DNA of 64,000 nucleotides, taken from contig OZ252242.1 of NCBI GenBank assembly GCA_965249595.1, forward strand, positions 744,001 through 808,000. The letters run 5' to 3'. The position numbers and the translations under genes are program-made. The DNA comes from VXNJ01 sp965249595 (lineage in GTDB: Bacteria > Chloroflexota > UBA11872 > VXNJ01). Positions 1 through 9,682 of the stretch are shown one piece after another (within the stretch, counting starts at the first letter, position 1; each line of letters begins with the position of its first letter). A model generated the notes under the pieces. It saw only the letters and a list, made by a program, of their open reading frames with translations, searched no databases and was not told the DNA's origin.

Positions 1-14
1 GTCCCAAGGCCCGG

Positions 15-1931
15 ATGAACCCGGTTCCGGTCGGGTCGGTCAAATTTGACGGCGGGCTGTGGGGGCGGGTTTTTGAAACCAACTGGCGCAATACGATCCC
101 GCACGTCTACGAGCATGTGCGCGATGACCTGTTTGAAAAATTCCGCCAGGCCGCCGATCCGCAATTCCATCCCGACCACGCCCCGGCCGGCTCGCGGCGC
201 GCCCGCGAGGCCAACCTGCACCGCTGGCTTGAGGCGGCCTCAACTTCGCTGGCCCATGATCATCACGACGACACCCACAATTGGATTCGCGAAGCGCTAA
301 ACGTCATCGAGCCGGTCCAGGATCACGACGGCTATCTGCACGTCAATCTGCGGCCCCGGGCGCTGAATTCACTGCGTTGGCAAGAGGGCGGGCTCAATGA
401 GCTCTACGCCACCGGCCATCTGATTCAAGCGGCCATTGCCCACCATCGCAATACCGGCGCCGACCGCTACTTGACGATGGCCAGGCGGGCGGCCGACCAC
501 ATGTGCGAGGTGTTTTTGCACGGCGGCAGCCAGATGCGGCCGTCACACCCGGTGGTGGAAATGGCTTTGGTGGAGCTCTATCGGGTGACCGGCGAGGTCC
601 GCTATCTCGATCTGGCCCGCCATTTCATCGAGGCCGTCGGGGCCTTGGAAATGGAGGAAATTGCCGGCCATTCGGTGCATATCACCTTCCTGGCCTGCGG
701 GATCGTCGATGCCTATGCCGAGACCGGCGAGGAGGCCTACTGGCAATCATCGGAACGCCTGTGGCACGACATGGTCAACCACAAGATGTATGTTACCGGG
801 GCCCTGGGCGGGCGTCGCACCGGTGAGGCGATGGGGCACGACTATGAACTCCCACACGAGCACGGCTACGCCGAAACCTGCGCGGCCATCGGCTCGGCGA
901 TGTGGAGCCTGCGGGCATTGCAGGTCTCGGGCGAGGCGCGATTCGCCGACCAGATGGAACTCTGCTGGCACAACTCGATCATCTGCGGCGTCAACCTGGC
1001 GGGCGATCGTTTCTTCTACGACAACCCGCTGCTCTCTTCCGGACGCGGCTATTTCGATCCCTGGCGACCCCGCCTCGAGCCGGCCAATCATGATTACGAG
1101 TACTACCACAGCTGGCTGAATCCGCCTACCCGGCAGGAGTGGTTCTGGGTCGATCGCGAGGCTTACCGGCACATGTATCGGGTGGCCTGCTGTCCGCCGA
1201 ATCTGACCCGTTCGATAGCCCAGCTGCCGGCCTACTTCTACTCAACCGGCGCAAAGGACCTCTGGATCCACATGTACGGCGCCAACCGGCTTGACCTGGA
1301 GGTTGCGGCCGGCCGGTGGCAGGTCAACCAGACGACCGACTACCCCTGGGACGGAGCCATAACTATTGAGGTGGCCGCGGCGCCGGCCGGCGACCAGGTG
1401 CTGCACCTGCGGATACCGGGTTGGGCGCGATCGGCGCGAGCTCGGGTTGCCGGTGAGGAATTCCCGGCAATCCCTGGCCAATATCTTTCGATCGAGCGCC
1501 AATGGGCGACCGGCGACCGGGTTCGATTGGTGTTGGACATGCCGGTTGAGCTGTTAGCCGCCGATCCGGCCCTGGCCGAAACCCGCGATAGCCTGGCGTT
1601 AAAGCGCGGACCGGTGGTTTTTGCCGCCGAAAGCCCTGACAATCCCGGCTTGGATGTACGCAGGCTGCGCGTTCCGGCGGAGCTGTCAGCCGAGCAGGTA
1701 AAGGTGGAACACAGCGCTGCTATGCTGGGCGGAGTTACGACCCTGAGCGTGCCGGCCTTGCAGGCGCTCCCTGCCGCCAACCCGCTCTACGGCCCCGCCG
1801 ATCAGATCGCCGAGTCGGTGGAGGCCGACGAGCTCACTACGATCCCGTACTTCGCCTGGGACAACCGCCAGGCCGGGGCCCAGATGGCGATCTGGCTGCC
1901 GCGCCATCGCACGGCGAGTGATAAATCCTAG
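15..1931 (+). CDS. GH127-type (DUF1680) beta-L-arabinofuranosidase
   Basis: Predicted retaining glycosidase that releases beta-L-arabinofuranose from plant or algal glycans. The 638-residue length fits the family. The (alpha/alpha)6 barrel region carries YAETC (zinc-ligand Glu and Cys) near residue 290 and ACCPPN near residue 395. In the founding member HypBA1 this Cys-Cys pair includes the catalytic cysteine nucleophile, so the active site looks complete. No signal peptide is visible, suggesting a cytoplasmic enzyme acting on imported oligosaccharides. Only 14 bases precede the chosen ATG, so an upstream start cannot be excluded. It converges on an MFS gene across a long perfect palindrome. 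Confidence 0.85.
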   Translation: MNPVPVGSVKFDGGLWGRVFETNWRNTIPHVYEHVRDDLFEKFRQAADPQFHPDHAPAGSRRAREANLHRWLEAASTSLAHDHHDDTHNWIREALNVIEPVQDHDGYLHVNLRPRALNSLRWQEGGLNELYATGHLIQAAIAHHRNTGADRYLTMARRAADHMCEVFLHGGSQMRPSHPVVEMALVELYRVTGEVRYLDLARHFIEAVGALEMEEIAGHSVHITFLACGIVDAYAETGEEAYWQSSERLWHDMVNHKMYVTGALGGRRTGEAMGHDYELPHEHGYAETCAAIGSAMWSLRALQVSGEARFADQMELCWHNSIICGVNLAGDRFFYDNPLLSSGRGYFDPWRPRLEPANHDYEYYHSWLNPPTRQEWFWVDREAYRHMYRVACCPPNLTRSIAQLPAYFYSTGAKDLWIHMYGANRLDLEVAAGRWQVNQTTDYPWDGAITIEVAAAPAGDQVLHLRIPGWARSARARVAGEEFPAIPGQYLSIERQWATGDRVRLVLDMPVELLAADPALAETRDSLALKRGPVVFAAESPDNPGLDVRRLRVPAELSAEQVKVEHSAAMLGGVTTLSVPALQALPAANPLYGPADQIAESVEADELTTIPYFAWDNRQAGAQMAIWLPRHRTASDKS

Positions 1932-1965
1932 ATCTGATCGGAAGCGGGTAATCTGGGCCCCGATG

Positions 1966-2001
1966 TGGAGCCACGGCCGTCAATTGACGGCCGTGGCTCC
2001 A
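1966..2001. terminator. 36-bp perfect palindrome, likely bidirectional terminator
   Basis: Two 18-base arms (tggagccacggccgtcaa and its exact reverse complement) abut with no spacer, between the stops of two convergent genes. As RNA from either strand it forms a very GC-rich hairpin with a small central loop. No T-tract follows on either side, so it is not a textbook intrinsic terminator. Placement and symmetry suggest it ends transcription from both sides. A protein-binding or mobile palindromic repeat is an alternative. Confidence 0.55.
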
Positions 2002-2028
2002 TGGGCGCTCCTGCTGGCGGGAGATGCC

Positions 2029-3222
2029 CTAGCCGATGTTTCGAAAGTCGCGTGATAAGAGCGGCGGAATATGTAGCAACAAGCCGACGATGCCGAGGAG
2101 CTTGAGGGCGTCGGCCGGCCCAAAGATATCGGCGGTTATGCCGCCGAGAAAAAAGCCGAGCAAAAGGGTCTGGAAGGAGAGCGCGAACAGTGCGGCCATC
2201 CGCGAACGCATCTCGGCCGGGACTGCGGTGAGCAGCACGGTTTGAATCGAGTTCAACCACAGAGGCGGCGAAAGGCCCATCAGGACGCCCACCAGGACCG
2301 CCTGCCAGAGCTCTTGGCTAAACCCCATCAACACCATGCCGAAGGACCAAATTGTGGCCCCGATCAGCATCGAAACACCCTTGCGCCTGACCGAACCGTG
2401 CCGGATCATCAAATACGAACTGATCAGCGAACCTATGCCCTGACTGCCCGCCAACAGGCCAAAACCGTCAGCTCCCAGCCCCAGACCATCGCGAGCCAGG
2501 GCCGGCAAGATGGTATTGAAGGGCGCCCCGACTATCGAGAGCAGAGCGAGATAAAAGATCCAGGCCAAACCGGGTCTTTTCCGGACGTAGGCCATGCCGG
2601 CCAATACCTCCCCGAGCATGGATTGGCCCTGGGCTCCGGCGGCCGGCTTGTGCGAGGGCGTAAACCAGGCGGCGATAGTGGCTACCAAGAAGGCCAGCCC
2701 CATCGCGTAATAGGCCGAGTCGAGCCCGAGTTTGGCGGCCAGCAACCCGGCCAAAGGAGGGGCCACGATATTGAATCCGAATGCGACTCCATTGATAAGG
2801 GCGTTGGCGGCCAGGACGCGCTCGGCGCCGACCAGGGTTATTACGAATGTCTGGCTGGCCGGAAAGCTCAAGTAATAGGCGGTATTGATTCCAACCGCCA
2901 GCACCAATACGTGATAGACGTTGACAACGCCGGCGGTGATCAGGTAGGCGGTCATGAACAGAAATACCGCTGAGGCGGCGCGTGCCCAGATGAGCAATTG
3001 GCGCGGATCGTAGCGGTCGCCGATCGGCCCGGCAAAGAAAGTGATCGGGGCCGAGACGAATATCGGCAGCCCGTTCACCAGGCCGACCCAGGTCGAAGAA
3101 TTGGTCAGCTGCAAGACCAGCCAACCCTGAATGGCGCTGCGCAGAAAGAACGCGGTTTGGTTGACGCCGTTCGAGATCCAGAGCCCCGGGAATCCAGGCT
3201 GGCGAAGCGCGGCGACGGCCAT
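2029..3222 (-). CDS. MFS transporter (copy 2 of a paralogous pair)
   Basis: A 397-residue, about 12-helix major facilitator superfamily protein. The loop motif GDRYDPRQ near residue 68 is the MFS signature between helices 2 and 3. It aligns end to end with the protein encoded at 4275-5468, which has identical length and long identical blocks such as GWLVLQLTNSSTWVGLVNGL. The two are therefore tandem duplicates separated by a toxin-antitoxin pair. It belongs to the general drug/siderophore-exporter-like MFS group. The substrate is unknown. The neighbouring GH127 and GH116 genes make sugars or glycosides possible, but this is inference. Confidence 0.85.
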   Translation of the reverse strand: MAVAALRQPGFPGLWISNGVNQTAFFLRSAIQGWLVLQLTNSSTWVGLVNGLPIFVSAPITFFAGPIGDRYDPRQLLIWARAASAVFLFMTAYLITAGVVNVYHVLVLAVGINTAYYLSFPASQTFVITLVGAERVLAANALINGVAFGFNIVAPPLAGLLAAKLGLDSAYYAMGLAFLVATIAAWFTPSHKPAAGAQGQSMLGEVLAGMAYVRKRPGLAWIFYLALLSIVGAPFNTILPALARDGLGLGADGFGLLAGSQGIGSLISSYLMIRHGSVRRKGVSMLIGATIWSFGMVLMGFSQELWQAVLVGVLMGLSPPLWLNSIQTVLLTAVPAEMRSRMAALFALSFQTLLLGFFLGGITADIFGPADALKLLGIVGLLLHIPPLLSRDFRNIG

Positions 3223-3490
3223 TAAGTGCTCTCGCCGGTCGAGGGCGCGCTAGCGACTGCGGGTGCCAAAGGAAGCATTCCGAATTAACGTGAGTCGGGT
3301 GGCCAGGCTGAGATTGAGCATCCGCGAATCGCGGCGCCAATAAGCAATTATTGCCGGTCGCCGCAGGGCGAATGCGCAACAGATTCGTTGACGGGCTCAG
3401 GGTCGCTTCATTGAATATCTGGCGTTGGCGCCAAACCAACGTATGGCCATTCGTCATCCGCCCCCATGTTTGCAATCGATTGCGAAGTCG

Positions 3491-3877
3491 CTATTCCTCG
3501 CGCAGGGGCATGACTTTCTCTTTGAGCCAGACTGCCAATTCTTTAAATCGGAAGGAGTGAGTTTCGAACAAGGTCACGAAGGTTTCGAATGCTTCTTCGT
3601 CATCGCAGTCGATGAAGTATCCATTCGCCCGCAAGAAACTCTCCGTCGCGAAGAACGCCGCTCGCTTGTTGCCGTCTATGAAGGCGTGATTGATGGCCAG
3701 GCTTTCCATGAGAGCGGCCGCTTCCTCAACGAGGGTTTCATAGTAGCCGAGTTGCGGCCGCATTACGGCTGCTGCGAGAGCGCCTTCATCGCGGATTCCA
3801 ACAGCGCCGCCAAATTTTTCAATTAAAGAGTCTTGCATTGCCACAATTTCCTCGATTGTCGGGAAGTTGTGGTTCAT
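3491..3877 (-). CDS. doc: Doc-family toxin (Fic fold)
   Basis: 128 residues, the usual length for Doc (death on curing). The core motif HAFIDGNKRAAF near residue 64 matches the Fic/Doc active-site loop HxFx(D/E)GNxR. Doc of phage P1 phosphorylates elongation factor Tu and so arrests translation. The ATG overlaps the stop of the preceding antitoxin gene by 4 bp (ATGA), indicating coupled translation. The pair sits between two paralogous MFS genes, in the same orientation. Confidence 0.88.
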   Translation of the reverse strand: MNHNFPTIEEIVAMQDSLIEKFGGAVGIRDEGALAAAVMRPQLGYYETLVEEAAALMESLAINHAFIDGNKRAAFFATESFLRANGYFIDCDDEEAFETFVTLFETHSFRFKELAVWLKEKVMPLREE

Positions 3878-4101
3878 TTGGCCAGCAGCTCGCCTAGGCG
3901 GCGATGCTTCTCAACGCTGGCGCGGAAATGGCCCATCATCTCGGGACGGACCTTTCCACGGGCTTTGTTGTCAAGGTATTCCTGTATTGCGTCTTCCAAC
4001 ACTGCCTGAAAATGACGACCTTCAATCTGGGCGACCTCTCTTAACGCTGCTAGCAGTTTGGGGGAAGCTTGGCTGGAAAACTTTTCACGCGTTGCAGTCA
4101 C
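3874..4101 (-). CDS. Antitoxin partner of Doc
   Basis: 75 residues. A GTG start is preceded by a clear CAGGAGG ribosome-binding site 9 bp upstream. The central segment (SPKLLAALREVAQIEGRHFQAVL) is predicted helical, of the kind seen in ribbon-helix-helix antitoxins, and the charged C-terminus would be the disordered toxin-neutralising tail. Function is assigned from its position directly before and overlapping doc. The 173-bp gap upstream probably carries its own autoregulated promoter. Confidence 0.75.
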   Translation of the reverse strand: MTATREKFSSQASPKLLAALREVAQIEGRHFQAVLEDAIQEYLDNKARGKVRPEMMGHFRASVEKHRRLGELLAK

Positions 4102-4274
4102 TGAACTGGCCTCCTGGTTCGCTTTGACCGATTGTCGCGCGCGAAAATTGAAATGTCAAGACATTCCTTGATGGCATTGAGTTAATGAGATCGGCTGGCG
4201 GATACTACGGCGCGTGCGTGCCGAAGCCATTGCTCGAATGCAACCCGGGCGACTATGGGGCAAAGGCTTACGTT

Positions 4275-5468
4275 TCAACCAATTGATCGGAACTCGCGCG
4301 AGAAAAGCGGCGGCGCGTGCAGCAGCATTCCGATTACGGCGAGGACCTTTAGGGTGTCGGCGGGCCCCATCATGTCCGCCAGCACCCCGCCCAGCAGGTA
4401 TCCGGCGGGAACCGCCTGGAAGGCCAAGGCGAAAAGCGAGGCCATCCGTGAGCGCATCGCCGGTGGTACGGCGGTGAGGATTACGGTCTGGGCCGAATTC
4501 ATCCATAGCGGTGGCGAAAAGCCCATACATATCCCCACCAATACGGCCTGCCATAGATGGCTGGACGAACCCATCAGCAGCATCCCGGTGGTCCAGATCA
4601 ACGCCCCGCCCAGCATTGCCAAGCCCTTGCGTCGGAACAGGCCGTGTCGCAGGATGATGTAGGAGCCGATCAGCGAACCTATGCCTTGGCTGCCGGCCAA
4701 CACCCCGAAACCGACGGCGTCCAACCCCAATCCGTCACGGGCCAACGCCGGCAGGATGGCGTTGAACGGCGCGCCGATGACCGAGAGCAGGGCGACGTAG
4801 AGGATCCAGGCCAATCCCGGCCGGGTGCGGACATAGGCGAGGCCGGCAACCACATCGCCGAACATCGAACTGCCGCCTGCGCGCGCGCCGGGCGATTGTG
4901 CTGGCGTGAACCAGACTGTGACCATCGCCGCCACGTAGGCTAATCCCAGGGCGTAGTAGACCGAGTCGATCCCCAGCTGGGCGGCCAGAAAACCGGCCGC
5001 CGCCGGGCCGATGAAATTGAACCCAAACCCGAAGCCGTTGACCAAGGCGTTGGCGGTGAGCAAACGCTCGGCGCCGACCAGGGTCAGGATGAAAGTTTGG
5101 TTGGCCGGAAAGGCCAGGTAATAGGCGCTGTTGAGGCCCATCGCCAGGAGGAGTATTTTGTACACGTCGACCGTCCCGGTCGAAATGAGGAAACCGGTCA
5201 TAAATAGCAGGAAGGCCGTTGCCATCCGCGTCCAGATCAGGATTTGGCGGGGATCGTAGCGGTCGGCGATCGAGCCGGCGACGAAGGTGATGGGCGCCGA
5301 AACCACAACCGGCAGCCCGTTGACCAGCCCCACCCAGGTCGACGAATTGGTCAGCTGCAGGACCAGCCAGCCCTGGATGACCGAACGCAGAAAAAATGCC
5401 GAGTGATTTATTCCGGTGGAAAGCCAGAGCATCAAAAATCCCCGCTGGCGCAGGGCGTCGACTGCCAT
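4275..5468 (-). CDS. MFS transporter (copy 1 of a paralogous pair)
   Basis: A 397-residue membrane protein with about 12 helices and the MFS loop motif ADRYDPRQ near residue 68. It is co-linear with and very similar to the MFS protein at 2029-3222. It is the most upstream gene of a minus-strand run that continues into the Doc antitoxin, doc and the second MFS copy. Substrate unknown. A small-molecule exporter is the generic family expectation. Confidence 0.85.
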   Translation of the reverse strand: MAVDALRQRGFLMLWLSTGINHSAFFLRSVIQGWLVLQLTNSSTWVGLVNGLPVVVSAPITFVAGSIADRYDPRQILIWTRMATAFLLFMTGFLISTGTVDVYKILLLAMGLNSAYYLAFPANQTFILTLVGAERLLTANALVNGFGFGFNFIGPAAAGFLAAQLGIDSVYYALGLAYVAAMVTVWFTPAQSPGARAGGSSMFGDVVAGLAYVRTRPGLAWILYVALLSVIGAPFNAILPALARDGLGLDAVGFGVLAGSQGIGSLIGSYIILRHGLFRRKGLAMLGGALIWTTGMLLMGSSSHLWQAVLVGICMGFSPPLWMNSAQTVILTAVPPAMRSRMASLFALAFQAVPAGYLLGGVLADMMGPADTLKVLAVIGMLLHAPPLFSREFRSIG

Positions 5469-5555
5469 TAGCTAATGGGCTCCGATGGGAGAGCGGCTTT
5501 GGAGGCCGGCAAACAACATGGTGTTTTAAGGGGAACGCGCGGTTTAATGCGAGCG

Positions 5556-5990
5556 TTATCGACCCTCGAGATGCCGCTTGATTTCGCCCAGCGGGTCGGC
5601 GTCAGCGGACTTTAGGAAGCGCAGCATCAGTTGCTGCAACGGCAGGGTCAGCGGATTGCCGGTAACTTCCATGCGCAGGTCAACGCGGGTCCCTTCGGAA
5701 TGCCGCGAAAGAGCGTAGTGATAGTAGCAATCCATGCCCATCGCCCGCGACCGGGCGCTGTAACCGCGGCCCCCCTCAAAGGCCGAAATTTCGATCCGGG
5801 CAGTGGCTTCCTTGCCGCCGACGACCCTGGTCTCATCCCATACCGTGCCCAAACCTACGGGCCCGTCAGTGAGTTTGTTGATACCGATGATTCCGGCCGT
5901 GAATTCGGCGGCGTTTTCAATGTCGGTCAGCGCCTCGAAAACCTCAGCTGGCGGGGCCGCCATCCATTCGGAGGTGCTCCAGCTTGCCAT
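5556..5990 (-). CDS. SRPBCC-family (START-like) protein
   Basis: 144 residues from an ATG preceded by GAAGAG. The open frame runs further upstream to 6275, but that extension overlaps the divergent glycosidase gene and has no family resemblance, so the internal ATG is chosen. The opening (SEWMAAPPAEVFEALTDIEN) is typical of polyketide-cyclase/SRPBCC hydrophobic-ligand-binding proteins, and a helix before the C-terminus would close the cavity. Ligand unknown. It is divergently transcribed from the GH116 gene. Confidence 0.75.
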   Translation of the reverse strand: MASWSTSEWMAAPPAEVFEALTDIENAAEFTAGIIGINKLTDGPVGLGTVWDETRVVGGKEATARIEISAFEGGRGYSARSRAMGMDCYYHYALSRHSEGTRVDLRMEVTGNPLTLPLQQLMLRFLKSADADPLGEIKRHLEGR

Positions 5991-6149
5991 CTCTTCATAA
6001 CCAATGCGGAGGTCAAAAACAACAGTCGCGATCGATTTGGAACGCGCCTGCCAAGTAGGACAGATTGTACGGGCGGGCGCGGTCTTTTGGGGTCGGCGTT
6101 TTAACCTTGAAAAATAGGCCAATTTGAACCTTAGAGCGGAGTGATCCGG

Positions 6150-8756
6150 ATGCCGATTTCGACCAACCCGGAATGGCCGGTGCTGGCCAGTTACCCCCAG
6201 AAACGGCTGCGGGCCATCGGAATGCCGCTGGGCGGCATCGGGACCGGCTGCGTTTCGCTCGGCGGTCGCGGCCAATTGCGTGATTGGGAGATCGTAAATC
6301 GCCCGGCCAAAGGATTCGTCCCGCGCATAACCGACCGCGGCGGCGGCGGGACCTTTTTTGCCATTTGGCTAAAGAGTGGCGATGGCGACTCGGTTACCCT
6401 GGCCCTGGAAGGGGCGATCGATCCCGTCGACTACGAGGGGTCGCGGGGCAGCCTGATACCCAACCATGGCCTGCCACGATGGCGCGAGTGCTCCTTCCAC
6501 GCCGCCTATCCGCTGGGCCAGGTGTGCCTGTCGGATCCGCAAATTCCGGCCTCGGTGCGGATTGAAGCCTTCAACCCACTGATCCCCGGCGATACACCGG
6601 CCAGTTCGATCCCCTTCGCGCTGCTGCGGTTCGTGGTCCAAAACGAAGGCTCCCAGCCGTTGCGGGCCTCGATTTGCGGATCGCTGGAGAACTTCATCGG
6701 CAGCGATGGCCACTACGGTACGGCGGGCCGCAATCGCAATGAGCACCGCTGCCGTGACGGCCTCGAAGGCCTCTTTATGACCTCGGAAAGCGTTGATAAG
6801 GGCTCCGAGCAATGGGGCACGATGACTCTCGCCACCCCCGACGATTGTGCGAGCGTGCGTGAGGCCTGGCCTGATCTGACCTGGGGCGATTCACTGCTTG
6901 ATTTTTGGGACGATTTTTCCGCCGACGGGGTCCTTTCCGCGGCGCCCGAAAAAGGCGGCTTGCCAATCGCCTCATTGGCGGTGCCGCTGGAGATTGAACC
7001 AGGGCAACAGGCCAGCGTGACCTACATCCTGGCCTGGCACTTTCCCAACCGACTGACCTGGGACGACCACCGAAACTGTGGACCGGGCGGCGATCGCTGC
7101 GAGCCCCCCGGCTCATCACAATCGGCCGAATGCTGCTCCGGCGGCGATTGCTCGGCGCAGCCAACCGGCAATCCCGACTGGATCGGTAACCACTACGCCA
7201 CCTGCTACCCGGACGCCTGGGAGGCCGCGGCTTCAGCCGCCGCCAATCTCGCCGATTTGGAAAAACGCACGCTGGGCTTTGTGCGCGCCTTTACCGGGAC
7301 CGACCTGTCGGTGGCGGTTAAGGAAGCCGCTCTCTTTAACTTGAGCACCCTTAAGACCCAGACCTGCTTTCGAACTCCCGACGGCTACTTCTACGGCTGG
7401 GAGGGGTGCCACGACGATGCCGGCTGTTGCCCGGGGTCCTGTACCCACGTCTGGAATTACGAGCAATCGTTGCCCTATCTGTTTTCCGATCTGGCGCGCG
7501 GGATGCGCGAGGTCGAATTTGAACATGCCCTCGATGATTCGGGGCGGATGTCTTTTAGGGTTCTGCTGCCGCTGAAAGATCGCGCCCAAGAGTGGCCGAC
7601 AGCCGCTGCCGACGGGCAGCTCGGCTGCATTCTCAAGGTCTTCCGCGAGTGGCGCCTCAGCGACGACGACCAATTCCTGCGGCGACTCTGGCCGCCCACC
7701 CGACGAGCCCTCGAATTCTGTTGGATACCGGGTGGCTGGGATGGCGATGGCGATGGCGTGATGGAGGGTTGTCAGCACAACACCATGGATGTCGAGTACT
7801 ACGGTCCAAACCCCCAGATGCAGGCTTGGTATCTGGGCGCCCTGCGGGCTGCCGAGGAAATGGCCAATCATCTGGGAGAGAGCGAATTTGCCCGCCATTG
7901 CCGCAAGCTATTCGACTACGGATCCCGGTGGATGGACGCCGAGCTGTTCAACGGCGAGTATTACGAGCACCGGATCGTTCCCATCACCAACCCCGATGAC
8001 ATCGCCGCCGGGCTGCGCCATGAGTGGATGGGCGCCCAGGACTTGGCCGACCCCGAGCTACAGCTGGGCGCGGGTTGCCTGGTCGACCAGCTGGCCGGCC
8101 AGTTTTTCGCCCATCTCAACGGTCTGGGATATCTCCTCAATCCGGAAAATGTGGCGGCCACCCACCGGGCGATAAAAAAGCACAACTTCAAGCGCGGATT
8201 CCACCACCACTTCAACCACATGCGCTCGTACGTGCTGGGCGGCGAATCGGGCCTGCTGATGGCCACCTATCCGCGCGGCGGGCGGCCCAAGCGGCCATTC
8301 CCTTATTGCAACGAGGTGATGACCGGCTTTGAGTACACCGCCGCCGTAGGAATGATCCTGGAGGGTCAGTTTGATGAGGGGCTCGAGTGCATTGAGGCGG
8401 TGCGAGCCCGCTATGACGGCCTATCGCGCAATCCGTTCAACGAGGCCGAATGCGGGCACCACTACGCCCGGGCAATGGCCGCCTGGGGGGCGGTAATTGC
8501 CCTATTTGGCTACGATTACTCGGCTGTCGAGAGACGCATGTCCCTCGCCGCCCGCGAGCAGTACGCGTTCTGGTCAACCGGATCGGCCTTCGGCCAGGCC
8601 CGAATTCGACAGGATGATGCGCTCTGGCGGGTCGAATTGACCTGCGTTCAGGGCGAACTTGAACTGTCCAGCTTCGACCTGCCCGGAGCCGGTGAGACTG
8701 CCTTTCCGTCCGGCCTGACGGTGCGGCCCGGAGAACCGGCGGTGTTTACGGTCTAG
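6150..8756 (+). CDS. GH116-family beta-glycosidase (GBA2-like)
   Basis: About 868 residues, the full length for family 116 (beta-glucosidase/beta-xylosidase/glucosylceramidase). The N-terminal beta-sandwich begins GMPLGGIGTGCVSLGG. The (alpha/alpha)6 domain holds CTHVWNYEQ around residue 440, whose Glu fits the nucleophile, and QHNTMDVEYYG around residue 545, whose Asp fits the acid/base. ATG at 6150 has GGAG 8 bp upstream and is preferred over GTG at 6141. No signal peptide is seen. Probably cytoplasmic hydrolysis of beta-glucosides or xylosides. Exact specificity is not readable. Confidence 0.85.
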   Translation: MPISTNPEWPVLASYPQKRLRAIGMPLGGIGTGCVSLGGRGQLRDWEIVNRPAKGFVPRITDRGGGGTFFAIWLKSGDGDSVTLALEGAIDPVDYEGSRGSLIPNHGLPRWRECSFHAAYPLGQVCLSDPQIPASVRIEAFNPLIPGDTPASSIPFALLRFVVQNEGSQPLRASICGSLENFIGSDGHYGTAGRNRNEHRCRDGLEGLFMTSESVDKGSEQWGTMTLATPDDCASVREAWPDLTWGDSLLDFWDDFSADGVLSAAPEKGGLPIASLAVPLEIEPGQQASVTYILAWHFPNRLTWDDHRNCGPGGDRCEPPGSSQSAECCSGGDCSAQPTGNPDWIGNHYATCYPDAWEAAASAAANLADLEKRTLGFVRAFTGTDLSVAVKEAALFNLSTLKTQTCFRTPDGYFYGWEGCHDDAGCCPGSCTHVWNYEQSLPYLFSDLARGMREVEFEHALDDSGRMSFRVLLPLKDRAQEWPTAAADGQLGCILKVFREWRLSDDDQFLRRLWPPTRRALEFCWIPGGWDGDGDGVMEGCQHNTMDVEYYGPNPQMQAWYLGALRAAEEMANHLGESEFARHCRKLFDYGSRWMDAELFNGEYYEHRIVPITNPDDIAAGLRHEWMGAQDLADPELQLGAGCLVDQLAGQFFAHLNGLGYLLNPENVAATHRAIKKHNFKRGFHHHFNHMRSYVLGGESGLLMATYPRGGRPKRPFPYCNEVMTGFEYTAAVGMILEGQFDEGLECIEAVRARYDGLSRNPFNEAECGHHYARAMAAWGAVIALFGYDYSAVERRMSLAAREQYAFWSTGSAFGQARIRQDDALWRVELTCVQGELELSSFDLPGAGETAFPSGLTVRPGEPAVFTV

Positions 8757-8784
8757 GCTTCAAGGCGGCCCTGATCGTCGGGCT

Positions 8785-9624
8785 TTATGATTCGACTTCG
8801 CGGGCGACAGCCTCGATGGTCAGCAGCACATCGTCGTCGACCCCGGCCACCCGCGGCACGCTGGGTATGGTCAATTGGTAATCGGAGCGCAGGACTATCG
8901 TCTGCGCACCGATGGCGATCGTATGCGGGCCGTCGACGGTCACGGTTGCCTCCCAGGTGGTTGGGAGGGTGATGTCGCGAATGGTCAGCTCGCCGACCAC
9001 TTGAAATGAGGCCGAATCACCCACCGCCACCGCTGCGGGCAGACCGGTCAGAGCGGTGGGAACGAAGGTAATGAACTCAAAATCGTCCTGACTCGATTGC
9101 AGGATCTGATTGCTTATGGCGCGGTCGCGGAATCCGCTGTCGGTGGCGATCGTGCGGGCGTTGATCACGATCGTCCCCAGCTGCGATGCCGCCGGGTTGG
9201 AGAAGTCGATGATGATGTCGCCGGCCACGTCGTCGGTGGTCCCCACCGCCGTGAAGGGTTCCCCGTTTAGAACCTCGTCAACCGCGAAGCTCACCGTTGA
9301 CCCCTCGGCCTCGATCCGGTAGAGCTTGGCCTCAGCCGAAGCTGAGGGCGCAGCGACATCGTCGGCAGGGGCTTGCGCCAATTCGTCAGTCGGGGCCTGC
9401 GTGGCCGCAGCGCCCGGCGCGGGTTCTCGCGCCGTTTCCTCGCTGGCCGCGGCGGGGCGGGCGGGCGTTGCCGCGGCAGGGGCGGCCAGGGTGGGCGCCA
9501 GGGTTGGCCCCGATGGTGAGGCGTCGCCGGAGGTCCACCAGTTGTATGCGAAGACTGCCGCCACTATCGCCAGGGCCAATGCGATGGCCGTGATGATCGA
9601 GTACTTGCGGCGTTTTGAGGGCAT
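8785..9624 (-). CDS. Membrane-anchored YceI-domain protein
   Basis: 279 residues. A basic N-terminus (PSKRRK) precedes one transmembrane helix at about residues 8-27, then an Ala/Pro/Thr-rich linker of about 70 residues, then a YceI-like beta-barrel of about 175 residues. YceI domains bind isoprenoid or other lipids in an extracytoplasmic barrel. The open frame extends to a TTG at 9675. The ATG at 9624 is preferred because the transmembrane segment then follows directly. It converges on the GH116 gene with a 28-bp gap. Confidence 0.75.
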   Translation of the reverse strand: MPSKRRKYSIITAIALALAIVAAVFAYNWWTSGDASPSGPTLAPTLAAPAAATPARPAAASEETAREPAPGAAATQAPTDELAQAPADDVAAPSASAEAKLYRIEAEGSTVSFAVDEVLNGEPFTAVGTTDDVAGDIIIDFSNPAASQLGTIVINARTIATDSGFRDRAISNQILQSSQDDFEFITFVPTALTGLPAAVAVGDSASFQVVGELTIRDITLPTTWEATVTVDGPHTIAIGAQTIVLRSDYQLTIPSVPRVAGVDDDVLLTIEAVAREVES

Positions 9625-9682
9625 GTAGCGGCTATTCCGATTGCGGGTCCGGTCGATGGCGGGCCGGTTGGGCAATCAATTG

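Noticed and set aside
5991..6275. N-terminal extension of the SRPBCC frame
   Set aside because: It overlaps the divergent GH116 gene by more than 100 bp, and the extra 95 residues resemble no SRPBCC N-terminus.
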